64,000 nt of DNA from Bursaphelenchus xylophilus. Its lineage: Eukaryota; Nematoda; Chromadorea; Rhabditida; Aphelenchoididae. The stretch lies in the NCBI GenBank assembly GCA_904066235.2, contig CAJFCV020000004.1, positions 2,666,001 through 2,730,000 of the forward strand. Reading direction: 5' to 3'. The notes beneath the pieces were generated by a model. That model had not been told where the DNA came from. It did no database searches and saw nothing but the letters and a program-made list of their open reading frames with translations. The position numbers and the translations under genes are program-made. Position 1 is the stretch's first letter, and the number at the start of each line of letters is the position of its first letter. Positions 47,501 to 57,967 of the stretch are shown one piece after another.

Positions 47501-49545
47501 TTAAAATGATGTTTATTCAGTTTCTAAGACGTAATAAATCAGTCTTGGCACAAAAATTTATTTTTCCGACCTTCATCTTCAAAAAAAGTTGATTCGGCCC
47601 AAAAGGGATGTCGAACCCGTGCGGCGTTCCCCCTCTTGATTCCTAGACTACGGCACTAGCCACTCGGCCACACCGCTCTCTTCCGAAGGAAGAGACCGAC
47701 TGCGCTTTTTATCGTTTCGAATGCCTGCGCCTTTTGTAGGGAAATTAAGCCAGTTTTTGGGCATTTTCACCCCTAAAAACCTAAAATGGGCAGCTAAGAT
47801 TTATATATCCTTGATCAGCACATTTTTTCTGATTTTTTGAGATATGTCACGTCAAAAAGTAGGAGCCCCCATAAAAGTACTTTCCTTGTCAAAAAATCCA
47901 AAAAATTGTGTTGATCAAGAAAAATCAAATTTGTAAACCCTGAAAAATTGAGCGAAAAAAAAGGTTGATTTAGAGGTACAGTGGGGGGACCCGATCCAGT
48001 GGCAAAAAGCGTACCATTTTGAATCCGGGAAGCATCAAAAATGTGGCAAAATGCTTCCTTCTTCAAGTGAAAAAAACTCCGATTTCAAAAGCGCGCCCGC
48101 TCTTTTTGTGAGGGAGCCCTTCAAAACGAAGTTTTCGACTTGAAGAGGGAAGCATTTTGCCACATTTTTGATGCTTCCCGGATGCAAAATGGTTCATTTT
48201 TTCCACTGGATCAGGTCCCTACTGTAGAGGTCTACGTAAATTTGCGACTAATTTTTCACCCCTAAAATCCGCTACTGGGCAGCAAATTTTTACATATTCT
48301 TAATCAACATGATTTTGCGTATTTTTGAGATATCTCCCGTCTAAAAGTAGAGGCCCCCATAAACGCACTTTCCTTGTAACCCAAAAAACGATCAAAAAAA
48401 CTTACCGAAATGAGTGAATTGGCGATTAAATCGGCAAAGTCAGTGCGTGGAAAGTTGCCGAGAGCCGGTCGACTTACTGCGGCAGTCTAAAAAAACGATT
48501 TTTATTTTGAAAAATAGAAAAATTCTTGAATTTTTTTTTAAAAATTTCCAAAAACAAAAATTGACTTACGATAAATCGAGGGTCGCTGTGAAGAGCAACA
48601 AGTTCAGGATGGTTATATCCAATGGGAATAGATGAAATTTGCATAAACGAGTCCAAAAGGGCATTTCCATCGGCGTCGACGAGGTAATTCCCAAATGAAG
48701 ACTCGTAGTCGACGAAGAATTTCACCGACGGCGCTTGCTGTAAATGGACATATTAGAGTGAAAAAATAACATATCAAAAGCCAAAAAAATCGAGATTTTT
48801 AAAGTCTTTTGGATATTTTTTTTTATCAAGTCATCAAAATCTTTTCCTCAAAAAAATATTTTTTTTTGTCTCAGATTTTCTTTAAATTTTGTCCACTCGC
48901 CGGACATAGACTAAATATGAATTCTTTAAAGTTTTAGCCCGCGCTTTACAAGCGCCGCCGAGATATTGAACGATCTTTGCCGCCGAGAGAGTACACGAAA
49001 CGCGGAGAGCAAGAGAGAAAAATATCTTTTGGCCATAACTTTGCTAGTTTCGCGCGGAAAAAAATGATTTTTTGTGAAGACATTACCCTCTACAGTAGAA
49101 ATAGGCATAAAACTTATCGTGCCGAAATTCGGCAAAAAGTCTCAAATTTTCGCCGAGTTTGGATCTAAAAATCTCGGTTGTTTCTGCAACGCGCGAGCTG
49201 GGATTCTCGCATATATTTTAGAAAAAATCTGTCTAAATTTGTGCCAAGTTTCATCAAAATCTGAGCGTCGCACTTGGGGGGGACTTCCCCTGCTCGAAAT
49301 ATGACAAATGATAACTTTTACGGGGTCGAAACTTGCGGCAACCACTTTACGGGCAGCCAGAGAAAACCACGGAGATTCGGCGACCATATTTGGAAACTCA
49401 CATGGACTCTCTTCAAATTTTCATGCAGCAATTTGGATCGTGGGCCGGGGATGTCGGTCTTGACCGAGGGCTGCGCTGGCTCTTGAATGGCGATGGTCCC
49501 GACTTGACGGATCAAGTTGATGGATGGACGCGATGAGCGCAGCAT
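44535..49545 (-). CDS. gta-1: 4-aminobutyrate (GABA) aminotransferase, mitochondrial
   Basis: A PLP enzyme that moves the amino group of GABA to 2-oxoglutarate, giving succinate semialdehyde and glutamate in mitochondria. Six exons in phase, 480 residues: 49402-49545, 48570-48737, 48406-48486, 46940-47175, 45692-46127, 44535-44912. The N-terminus [14 protein letters not shown] is Arg/Ser-rich, as expected of a mitochondrial presequence. Family blocks in order: [61 protein letters not shown], and VDEVQTGGG with Asp307 and Gln310. The Schiff-base lysine is Lys338 in [19 protein letters not shown] lies four bases before the ATG. AATAAA (minus strand) is at 44479-44484, about 50 bp after the stop. 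Intron 4 has a tandem repeat, intron 3 a tRNA-bearing transposon and a P element. The family match is strong along the whole length. Confidence 0.94.
45130..45385. repeat. Family P element, gta-1 intron 5
   Basis: GCAGTGTTGGGCCTGAGCCA at the left; GCCACTGGGTCAGGTCGCCA then CTGT at the right. Confidence 0.72.
45415..45570. repeat. Family P element, shortened, gta-1 intron 5
   Basis: CCAGTGGCGGACCTAATCG at the left and GGATCAGATGCGTCACTGTA at the right, with most of the left arm deleted. Confidence 0.65.
46258..46690. repeat. Tandem repeat, about 119-bp unit, gta-1 intron 4
   Basis: Nearly four units, with GAGGGTGCTGATTTCGAAAA recurring at about 46271, 46390, 46510 and 46629. Each also has CTTAAGTAGTACTGTA and ACTCGATTTAGGGG. 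A related single unit occurs at 52590-52670 inside a family F element. Confidence 0.88.
47296..47888. mobile_element. Family H element with TCA target duplication and tRNA-like cassette
   Basis: 593 bp from CAAGGAAAGTACCTTTATGG to AAAGTACTTTCCTTG, with TCA at 47293-47295 and 47889-47891. The arms pair over more than 120 bp (CTGGTCAAGGATATATAAAT with its complement). Another H left-end fragment lies just outside on the left, so this copy landed in an older one. It sits in gta-1 intron 3. Confidence 0.86.
47600..47679 (-). pseudogene. Ser/Leu-type tRNA-like sequence inside a family H element
   Basis: Starts AGAGCGGTGTGGCCGAGTGG on the minus strand, identical there to the copy at 21325, after the same CTCTTCC-TTC-GGAAGAG hairpin. 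A longer variable region (GAGGGGGAACGCCGC) precedes a B-box-like GGTTCGACATCC. The 3' end does not pair with the 5' end. Confidence 0.5.
47978..48226. repeat. Family P element, gta-1 intron 3
   Basis: TACAGTGGGGGGACCCGATC at the left; CACTGGATCAGGTCCCTACT then GTA at the right. Confidence 0.76.
48231..48386. repeat. Family H right-end fragment, gta-1 intron 3
   Basis: GGGCAGCAAATTTTTACATA, TTGAGATATCTCCCGTCTAA and an end GCACTTTCCTTG. Confidence 0.62.
48870..49292. repeat. Family D element, gta-1 intron 1
   Basis: AGCCCGCGCTTTACAAGCGC, ACATTACCCTCTACAGTAGA and the end GGGGGGACTTCCCCTG. The left end is worn. Confidence 0.7.
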
Positions 49546-50050
49546 TCTGCTAAAAAATTTATATATTTTGGAGCAAAAAATGGTTGTGGGTAAAACCTTT
49601 AAAACGCAACCGAAACAAAAAATTTAATAATTTAATAATAATTTGCTATAAAAAAACAGTGTTTTAATAAAAATTCCAACCAAAACTGTAAAAAATCATG
49701 TTTGCTCTTTTTTTTGGAGAGCTCTCAAGAGGTCTAATATTACTATCCAAAAGCCTAAAAAAAGACCCATGATAGGTTCGTAAAACGGGGAAAATATCGA
49801 GGCTCTTATCACAAGTTCCTCTCCCTCCTTTTGGAACATGTAAACACATCGAAGGGAGGAAGGTATTTTGGTCAAAGAGGGATCAGAAAAGCAAGAAAAA
49901 CGTTCCACTGTGTTTATAAACACGGCTAGCCAAAAAAGAAGTTGGTTCTTGACAGAGATGTAAAGTTCAAAAGAGTTCAAAGTTGGTGTAAAGTAAACAA
50001 AGCGAGTTGAAGGGAACTTTGCTAACAAGTCTCTGTAATTTGGGGACGCC
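49546..50050. other. Upstream region of gta-1
   Basis: About 500 bp. A 110-codon minus-strand frame at 49696-50028 with hydrophobic stretches is present but has no splice context or recognised relatives. The region is more likely promoter sequence. Confidence 0.4.
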
Positions 50051-50052
50051 TA

Positions 50053-50300
50053 CAGTGTTGGAACTGATCCAGTGGCAAAAAACGTGCCATTTTGCATCCG
50101 GGAAGTATCAAAAATGTGGCAAAATGCTTCCCTCGCCAACTGAAAAAAACATCGTTTTGAAGGGTTCCCTCACAAAAAGAGCGGACGCGCTTTTGAAATC
50201 GGAGTTTTTTTCACTTGAAGAAGGAAGCATTTTGCCACATTTTTTATACTTCCTGGATGCAAAGTGGTATGCTTTTTGCCACTGGATCAGGTCCCCCACT
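50053..50300. repeat. Family P element with TA target
   Basis: TA then CAGTGTTGGAACTGATCCA at the left; GGATCAGGTCCCCCACTG then TA at the right. Confidence 0.8.
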
Positions 50301-50475
50301 GTAAGTTTGTGTTCTTGGAAAAAAATGAAAAAATATTTATATTGTCTACATTTGTACCAAGTGTTCGCAAAATTTAAGCGTCGCACGTAACGATGACAGA
50401 ATTCTTTTCCACCTTTTAGCAAACTAAATACATATTATGTATGTATAAATCTTTTCTATGAATCAGTGTATATTA

Positions 50476-50632
50476 ATAGTCCGTCGAGAAAATAACGAGC
50501 ACTCACGCGCATCCAAAGTGGCATCGTCGCCGAGAAAATGAACTGTGTCGTGGCAAAATAAAACTGCTTTTCACTTCAGCGACGTGATTGGCCTAGCGAC
50601 TTTGCGCTCATTATTTTTCCGACAGACTGATA
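50476..50632. repeat. Family C element
   Basis: ATAGTCCGTCGAGAAAATAA at the left; CATTATTTTTCCGACAGACT then GATA at the right. Confidence 0.74.
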
Positions 50633-50994
50633 ATCTTTGAAATCAAAACTTCAATTCAGTTTTATTTGTGGAGAAAAGAGTCAAAGTCTAGTGCTGCAAA
50701 AAGTTTCCTTATCGTTCAATTTTCGGAATTTCGAATTCCAAAACACTCAACGGAAGGTTGTTGTATAATTCATGGGCATGTCATAACATGCGAATAACCT
50801 GAGTTTTGTAATCGGCCAAAAAACTGTTTCACCTGCTCAGTGTCTTTCAGTTCGAAATACATAAAATTTATTTTATTTTACAGTTAGGATTACATTGTAA
50901 GTTGAACCATACGTATATAATTGTAATGCCTTAATCACAATTTGCTATACTGCGAACTGAACGTAGATGAGACGTATATTGAGCGTATTTTGTG

Positions 50995-53556
50995 ATGGGA
51001 GTTCTTCTAAATGAAGACGATTTGCCTTCTGAAGAGCTACTGAAAACTTATCGGCTTTATAAAAATGTAACGCTCTCGGTGACCACCGCTATAGCCTTGG
51101 TTACAATCACTGTTATGGTGTCTTGTAAGTGATAATTTTTGATTTTTTTACAGTCTATTTAGTTTTACTGTTATAAAAAATTATTCTTTTAGCTACTACT
51201 CGGAGTATGAGTAAATATCGATGGTACTTGGTGCACAGCCTGGTCTGGTGAGTATACAGTTTCGGATCTGATCTAGTGGCAAAAGGTGTACCTTTTTGCT
51301 TTCAAAAAGTATCCAAAAAGGTGGCAAAATACCTGCTTCTCCAAATCAGAAAACAACGACTTCAAAAACGCTCGTTTTGTGAGGGAACGAGTTTTCCCTT
51401 CAAAACGAAGTTTTTTTAGTTGGAAAGGAAGCATTTTGCCACATTTTTTGATACTTCCCGGATGCAAAATGGTACGTTTTTTGTCACTGGATCAGGTCCG
51501 TCACTGTGTGTATGTATTTGCAAAGCGCGACAGATTAGTTTTTCTATAAGTTCAGATGACTTTTAAAATACGTAATTTAATGTTCATCGCTTTTGTCACT
51601 TTAAAAGCAAAAAACAAAAAAAATACGAACAAATTGTTCGATGTGCGACGCTCAGATTTTCTTTAATTTTGCACACGCGTCAGGCATAGGTCACGTTTCA
51701 ATTCGTAAAAGTTTTAGCTTGCGCTTTGCAGGCGCAGCTGAGATATTGACGGATCTTTGAGTGAGTACGCAAGGCGCGGAGAGTAGTCAGAGAAAGCACT
51801 TTTTGGCCGTACCCTTCGCGAGTTTCGCGTAGAAAACAATATTTTTTGTGAAAACATTACCCTCTACGGCAGAAATAAGCACAAAATTTTTCACGCCAAA
51901 AAAGTTCTCCTAAAAGATTCCGCATTTTTCTCAAAATTTCAATCTAAAAATCTCAGCAAATCAGGTCGCACGTTATCTCCCACTTATTTAAATAAAATCA
52001 CAACTTTTTAGGTCCCTATTTTCCGATTTTATGGGGACACTGATTGGCCCAGTCCTTCTCTCCCCACTGCCTTGTTTCTTCAGCGTAAACCTACCGCCGA
52101 TAGCCGACTCTCAAAAAATTGCATTGTTTTTTGTCGGATGCACTGCAATGTTTGGAAAGAACCTCTCAGTAATGTTCCAGTTGGAACATCGGTTCGTGAA
52201 ATCGCAGTCAGTGAACTCGCGATATCACCAATGGTTTGGGTATTCATCAATGCGAATGGAACTTGTCATACGAGGAGCTATACTGGCAGCAATCATACTG
52301 AGCATTGAGGTAATAAGCCCTTGGTTTTGTGAAAGGATTCAGGGGATTCGTCCCGACTTTTCGGGTCGACAACAGTCCGGGTCAACACAAAATCGATCGA
52401 CATATGGCCTAGGGCAAGCGGAAAGCTACAAAAATCTAATGTTACGTGCCAACGAGACCCGGAAAAGCCGTTGCATGGTCGGCGAAGAATTGGCGAAGGC
52501 TCGGTGGAGGCCTGGCGAAGTTTTATGTCCACTTTTTCTAATTTTGGCTATTACAAACCGGAGTTGGACGGTTAGGGGAAAAAGAGGTCAAAAATGACAT
52601 TCATTTTTTATAGTCACTGTCTTTTTTAAGTAGTATTGTAAAATAGTTCAAACACTACAAAAACGTTACTTTCAAAAAAAATTAATGTCATATTACTAAC
52701 ATTAGTTCTGTTTTCTGTAACATATAAAGGCCAAAATTTGAGGGCAAGAAATGAAGATCCATGACTTTTATTTAAATGTAATCAATGTGAGTACATGTAA
52801 AAAACCTAAAAAATGTGATAAGCTTATCATAGGATGATACAATCGTATTCTTTATATTAACTAAGTCTTCTCCTAGCTTGCCCTATGCATACAACGACAA
52901 ACCGACACGATCTATCTCGTTGACCCAAACTGTTGCTGACACGAAAAGTCGTAGCGCCAGAGGATTCATTTCCATCTAAAACCCTTCAATTTCAGATCCC
53001 AATAGTAATCTTTATGCCACCTCAAGTAAAACAACGTCAAGCCTTCGCCTCGCTTGATCCCGTCGCCGAAAAGGTCTTTGAATCCCACGTTGATACCCTT
53101 TGTATATCTTCATCTCCCAATATATCTCGCACCCTGCTGCCGACATGTTTCCTGATGACGGGAATTGTGGTAATCTTTGTCCTAATGCTCACACACATGC
53201 ACGTTTCGATTCGCAAGAACCATGGTAATGCGAACACATATCGAATGCAAATGATGTTGTTCTGGAGCCTGGTGGCACAAATGACCGCCATGTTTATTTT
53301 TATTCAACTCCCGGCCATAATCCTGATATGGGGAACCTTCCTAGGGGTCAGAAATTTGCCGAAAATCGCAATCTATTGCTTCTCAATGTTCTTTCTGCAT
53401 ACCTCGTTCGACTGTCTGCTGATTTTGTACTTCATCAAGCCTTATAGGGAGTTTTTGTGGAAGTACTTGCATGCCAAGAGATTGGCGCCATTTCGAGACA
53501 GTCTCAGTATCTCCGCCACTCCGAAAATATCTGTGGTCAAGTATTCGAGGCATTAG
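50995..53556 (+). CDS. Seven-helix chemoreceptor, Srh/Sri (Str superfamily) type
   Basis: A G-protein-coupled receptor likely placed in chemosensory neuron cilia. Four exons in phase, 347 residues: 50995-51124, 51193-51247, 52012-52309 and 52996-53556. Helix 1 lies around TTAIALVTITVMVSCSTT; KYRWYLVHSLVWSLFSDF followed by GPVLLSPLPCFF is the helix 2 region with the pattern of Srh/Sri receptors. Later helices include TLLPTCFLMTGIVVIFVLML and LIWGTFLG. The last helix ends FDCLLILYFIKPYREFLWKY, and the KPYREF box is typical of the superfamily's C-terminus. AATAAA is at 53578-53583. The introns contain P, D and F elements. Superfamily is confident, the exact subfamily less so. Confidence 0.85.
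51258..51510. repeat. Family P element, chemoreceptor intron 2
   Basis: ACAGTTTCGGATCTGATCTA at the left; CACTGGATCAGGTCCGTCAC then TGT at the right. Confidence 0.76.
51640..51960. repeat. Family D element, partial, chemoreceptor intron 2
   Basis: GTGCGACGCTCAGATTTTCT, GTTTTAGCTTGCGCTTTGCA and CATTACCCTCTACGGCAGAA in order; the far end is missing. Confidence 0.62.
52345..52965 (+). repeat. Family F element with an inserted repeat unit, chemoreceptor intron 3
   Basis: Begins GTCCCGACTTTTCGGGTCGA and ends TGACACGAAAAGTCGTAGCG. Longer than other copies because a segment like the gta-1 intron tandem unit (ATGACATTCATTTTTTATAG) lies at 52595-52690. Confidence 0.72.
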
Positions 53557-53733
53557 AATTTGTTGCGAAATTTTATGAATAAAAATTTGTTGCGAACTAT
53601 GGACATAATGGGTAATACAAAAAGTTTGCTGAACTTTGTTGGCTTTGAACTTTGCGAGCGTCGCTAAATAGGTCGTGAGATAAGCTCACAAATTTTTCGC
53701 GTCCCGACTTTTCGGCTCGACGAGAGTTCGGGC

Positions 53734-54175
53734 CAGAGATTGCCACGGCTCCGGAGCCGGCTCTTGGCTCCGGCTCTGAGCGGCTCCGGCTCCGAGCCGG
53801 GAGCCAGAGCCGGAGCCGGAAATTTTGGGGTCGGCTCCGGCTCCCGAGCCCAAATTCGGAGCCAAGCTTCCCAGCGGTCAGAAAAGTAAAAATTTCGTGA
53901 TCTTGTTAAACCAAATTGCTTGAAAAACACTGCGGAGGATGTGACTTGACTTCAAAAAAGTTGGCTGTGTGATATCTGGCACTAATAACTTTTACTTTTG
54001 GAAAAATATTTTAAAAAAAACATATTGCTTAGGGGCCGGAATTCGGAGCCGGAGGCCTATTTAAATTTTGCACGGAGCCAAGAGCCGGAGCCGGAGCTGC
54101 AAATTTGGCCTCGGCTCCGGCTCTGGGAGCTAAGAGCCGGAGCCGGAGCCAAAATTTTGACCGTGGCAATCTCTG
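53734..54175 (-). mobile_element. hAT-type 442-bp element, copy 2
   Basis: Same ends (CAGAGATTGCCACGG and complement) and exactly the same length as the copy at 35596, but inverted. Flanked by a perfect 8-bp duplication GTTCGGGC (53726-53733 and 54176-54183). It is inserted in a family F element, so it is younger than that copy. Confidence 0.92.
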
Positions 54176-54412
54176 GTTCGGGCCAACACAAAATCGATTG
54201 ATACAGATCGATTTTCTGTTAAAGTAGGCAGGTGAGTACTCAAAAAAGTGTTGTAGGAAGTGCCTTTGAGGCCTGGCAAAACCGTTGGATTATCGGCGGA
54301 CGTTCGGCGAAGGCTCGGCGGAGACTTGGCGAAGGCATACAATATGTCCACTTTTTTTAATTTTAGCTATTACTAATGTTAGTTTTCTTTGCCCTGAGCT
54401 ATTGTAACATAA
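54176..54412 (+). repeat. Family F element, interrupted; left part at 53698-53733
   Basis: CGTCCCGACTTTTCGGCTCG lies before the hAT insertion, and GGCCAACACAAAATCGATTG resumes after it. The body GGATTATCGGCGGACGTTCG is present; the right half is truncated. Confidence 0.72.
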
Positions 54413-54436
54413 AAAACGATTAACCGAAACGAGCAA

Positions 54437-54555
54437 GCGCAATAGCTCGACGGCGCTTGCAAAGCTCGAACTGAAACTTTCAGGAATTGATATTTAGTCT
54501 AGGCCGGAAGTGTGCGTAAAGAAAATCTGAGCGTCTCACTTGAGGTAGCTCTTCA
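54437..54555. repeat. Family D end fragment
   Basis: GCTTGCAAAGCTCGAACTGA, TTTCAGGAATTGATATTTAG and AAATCTGAGCGTCTCACTTG; the terminal part only. Confidence 0.6.
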
Positions 54556-55714
54556 AAGAAATAACATTGTTTTGTCGAAAAACCGCAAAAAGTTTCAATT
54601 TTATGAAATGGGTTTACTTGAAAAAAGCCAATTTTTGTCAAAAAATGAGGATGAAAAATCTCAAAAATCATTTTTAGCCTCTTTTGTAACTCTATATTTC
54701 AACGACAACGTGGTAAAAAAAGTAGACCAACAAAAAGCCAGCGTATTTTACCTTCAACTTCCTGCCTTCAGCAAAAAAAAACAACCCCCGAAAAAGGAAA
54801 GGCAATTCACGTCAAGATTGCGGACCCGACTTTAGCGGAATAAATAACATCCATTTGGACATGGAGGGGAAAGGAAATCTTATTTGGGTTTCTTTTTGAG
54901 TTTTTTCGCTTTTAGCGGATCTTGAGAACGCTTTTGGGTTTGAAAAGCTTATTTTTTGCACGTTTTTTAGGCTTTTACTAGTCCTTTGAAAGTCGCCGTA
55001 CTGATTTTGGACAGCCAAAAAAAGCTTACTGCACGGTGGATTTTATTTTTTTATGCAAAATCGCTGCGACGCGGGCTTTTTTCATTGCGTCGCCGGGAAA
55101 TTTGACTTGTTAGAGATAACTTAAAAATTTCTATTAAAAATTTTATGATGAGAATTCTTTTTTTCCGATTTTTTGCCCTAGAGATCCTAAAAACAAGCTA
55201 AAAATATATTGTCAAAATTTTATCCGCTCTCCTCTTAAATTTACACAGCAAAAATTCACTTTTTTTAACTTCAAATTTTCTTTCACCCAACGTACAAAAA
55301 CACCCTCAAAACCCCCATAAATCCCATCAAAACCCCAAAATAATCCATGAAGAATCACGTCCAGCAATCAAGGGCTGTATGTAAAAATAAAACTCTTATC
55401 AATTCTGAACCTTCGGACACTCAAATGGCCCCTTCTCTCTTTCCCTCGGCCCCTCAACAGACGCCGCATCTGTTCGGCGGGTTATTTATTTGAGCGCTTT
55501 GACCCTCGGCGAAACGAAGGGTTATCAGTGCATTAAAAAATAAAGGAACTATTTAATTGGAAGACTGATATGGGAGATGATGTAAGGAAATGTTTACTTG
55601 GGTGAGAAATAAAAGTGCTATGCTATAATGTAAAAAGTAGGGGAGAAAGCAGTTATTTTTTGCTTCAAAAGGGAGAAAAATAAATTGAAATTGATTGCTA
55701 ATAAAATTTGGGAG
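54556..55714. other. AT-rich stretch without recognised features
   Basis: Contains a CGTATTTTAC decamer at 54742 and a GC-richer patch at 55430-55520. Open frames at 54512-54835 and 54812-55018 overlap a repeat fragment or lack any signals. Confidence 0.45.
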
Positions 55715-56195
55715 CGATACAACTTTCGGGTGAGCGACAGTTGGGGTCGACGATACCTTGGGTTGTCTCCATTTGTCGCTGTATGCTTGGGGGAGGCTAG
55801 ACGAAGGCTTAGTTAGTAGAAATAATAAGATTCATCGGGTCCTACGATAGCTTGTCATCTATTTTGAGGTACATATTTTACATGTACTGACATCAATAAT
55901 ATCTAGATAAAAGTTTCGCATCTTCTTTTTCTGCAGCAAATTAAGGTTTTTTATATGTTACAATAATTCAGGGTTAAGAACACGAAGCTTACGACTATCA
56001 ATTGATAAAATTAAAAAGCGATGATATTGTAAGTCTTCGTCACTTCTCCAGAGCCTTCGCCGAACATCCGCCGAGCATCCAACGGCTTTTTCAGGCCTTA
56101 AGCAGGCCTTAAGCACCTCCAACAACCTTCTCTTGGTCTCCACCTGTCCTGTGCCTATTCTGTGGTGACACGAACTGTGTTCGGCCCGAAAATTC
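55715..56195 (-). repeat. Family F element
   Basis: CAACTTTCGGGTGAGCGACA at the left, GACGAAGGCTTAGTTAGTAG in the body and CACGAACTGTGTTCGGCCCG at the right. Confidence 0.74.
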
Positions 56196-56518
56196 GGACG
56201 CGTCCAAGTTGTTTCCTTCCTACATAATCTTTACTTAAATTTTAATTTTAATTTTTCATCATAGGAAAAACCTCGCCAAGTTCTCATCAACCGAGCCTCA
56301 AGTCAGTGCTTGCAAGCTCGTCCAGAAATTTAGCCGCATAAAATTCGAGTATAAAATTTCTGTAAGCAAATTGCAAGGGAACAAAACACTTATTCCACAA
56401 GTAGTTGTTCTTTGCGCGGAGTTCATTTTGGCCTAAAAAATGATTTTTTTTGAAAATCTTTATGTAGACTTTGTTGTAAAGAACTTTCACTGTTAATATG
56501 TGGTTCCATATTCTTTTC

Positions 56519-56614
56519 TCAAACGGTTGTTTCTTGCTCTTCCGGAGGCGGCCCGGTCACTGCAATGCATTGGCATTTCCCACGGACGCATTCTCCACGG
56601 AATTGTTGTCGGCT
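56519..56614 (-). CDS. Spare terminal exon of a CS-alpha-beta peptide gene (exon 2b)
   Basis: An open terminal exon after an acceptor TTCTTTCAG, in the same phase as exon 2a of the gene upstream. It reads SRQQFRGECVRGKCQCIAV and ends after a Pro/Glu-rich tail at TGA. If joined to the exon at 57439-57558 it gives 71 residues, with Cys49, Cys54 and Cys56 at exactly the positions of exon 2a. No exon 1 of its own is visible. It is therefore either an alternative last exon of that gene or the remnant of a duplicated gene. No AATAAA was seen close after the stop, which favours decay. Confidence 0.6.
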   Translation of the reverse strand, partial: SRQQFRGECVRGKCQCIAVTGPPPEEQETTV

Positions 56615-56785
56615 CTGAAAGAACGGTGGTTATTAGCATTATTACTGCCTGGTAAATCAGGATGACTTTATGTGTTCATTTCTAAGACATCTCTCAAGGC
56701 TGCGCTCAGACTTTTTTTATATTTTTGGCGCTATAAATGAGTTTTAGCAACTTTAATCCCAGTTCATGATAAGCCTTTATTCTTC

Positions 56786-57558
56786 TTAAAACTTTTGAAA
56801 AGGTTGCTGCGGTGTTGTCATTTCAACATCTGGTGGGTGATCTTTTCGCAGCACGTAGCACCGGCATCTCCCGTTCACACAGCTACCTCCGCAGGTTTGC
56901 CGACTCTATAATATAAAGCGCCATTTTTGCGCTACACTTTTTACAGACTTTCCCAAAACTTCAGAGAAAACAAAACGCATCCCGACTTTCGGGTAGACGA
57001 CAGTTCGGGTCATTGCAAACTCGGTCGGGCGTAGAGCTGGTGGGTACCCAGAAAAACGGTTGTTGGAAATGCCTACGAGGCCTGACAAAGCTATTGGACG
57101 CAAGGCGAACGTGAAAGGCTCGGCGGAGACTTACAATATGACAACTTTCTATAATTTTAGCTATTGCCAATCCTAGTTTTCTTAATCCTGAGATATTGTA
57201 GCAATACCTGCTTTAAAAAATAAGGTCAGGAAGTTTTATTTTTTCAATACATGTAAAATACCTCATTATCAAAATTGGTAAGAAACTATATTAGGATTGG
57301 CTCAATCTTATTATTTCTACTAACTAAGCCTTCTCCTATAATAGCCTCCTCATGCATGCAACGACCCAAAAGTATCGTCGATCGGAACTGTCGTTGACCC
57401 GAAAAGTCGTAGCGTCGAAGTATAGGTAATCAACTTACATTACTGTAAAGAAAAGAGCATTTCATATTACAAGCGGCATTGAAACACCATCCGTTGGTCG
57501 TGGGAAGCGAGCAGAGCAGAGCAAAAAATAACAGGAGAATCTGGGTCTTCATGACCAT
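56786..57558 (-). CDS. Secreted CS-alpha-beta (defensin-like) peptide A
   Basis: Two exons, 57439-57558 and 56786-56905, in phase 0, 79 residues. Exon 1 is a signal peptide (MVMKTQILLLFFALLCSLPT) plus GWCFNAACNMKC; exon 2 has TCGGSCVNGRCRCY and a Pro/Gln-rich tail. Cysteines at 25, 30 and 34 (C-X4-C-X3-C) and at 49, 54 and 56 (C-X4-C-X-C after GGS) give the CS-alpha-beta pattern of invertebrate defensins, with the CxxxC helix pair and the GxC gamma-core. Cys45 is an extra seventh cysteine. The nematode ABF peptides, which are antimicrobial, share this fold, but a channel-active role cannot be excluded. TCTACAG directly precedes the ATG, suggesting trans-splicing. AATAAA (minus) is at 56776-56781. 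The intron is occupied by a family F element. Confidence 0.75.
56980..57415 (+). repeat. Family F element in the intron of peptide gene A
   Basis: ATCCCGACTTTCGGGTAGAC at the left and GTCGTTGACCCGAAAAGTCG at the right. The interior is shortened compared with other copies. Confidence 0.74.
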
Positions 57559-57967
57559 CTGTAGACCAACAAATGATATGAAAAGTGAGATTGTCTGATC
57601 GATCTTCCTCCCATTCAAAAGAATTATAACCCCAAATTTGATTAACTGACTTTGATTAAGAATTATTATGTTAATCTTTGGAGAAATATGATGACTTTGC
57701 ACAGAAATTCAACTGCTGCAATCGTAAATGTACATACTACAAAAAATTTAATCTTTTTTGAGCAAGCCGACAGAAAATGGGTGTTGCTTTACGCACGTTA
57801 CATCCATACATCAATACCACATTTATTTTTTATTCAAGCTTTAATTTATTATGGTAAATTTGGAAATGCGCGTAGTTGTCAGAGATGATGACGGTCGGAA
57901 ACTCATTTTTTCAGAACCGTCTCTTCTTACATCGTTTATTTAGACCAGTTTCGAAACGATTCTGTTG

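Noticed and set aside
49696..50028. 110-codon hydrophobic minus-strand frame upstream of gta-1
   Set aside because: No acceptor, TATA or relatives; lies in the likely promoter region.
54512..54835. 107-codon plus-strand frame
   Set aside because: Starts in a family D end and has low-complexity Lys/Ser composition.
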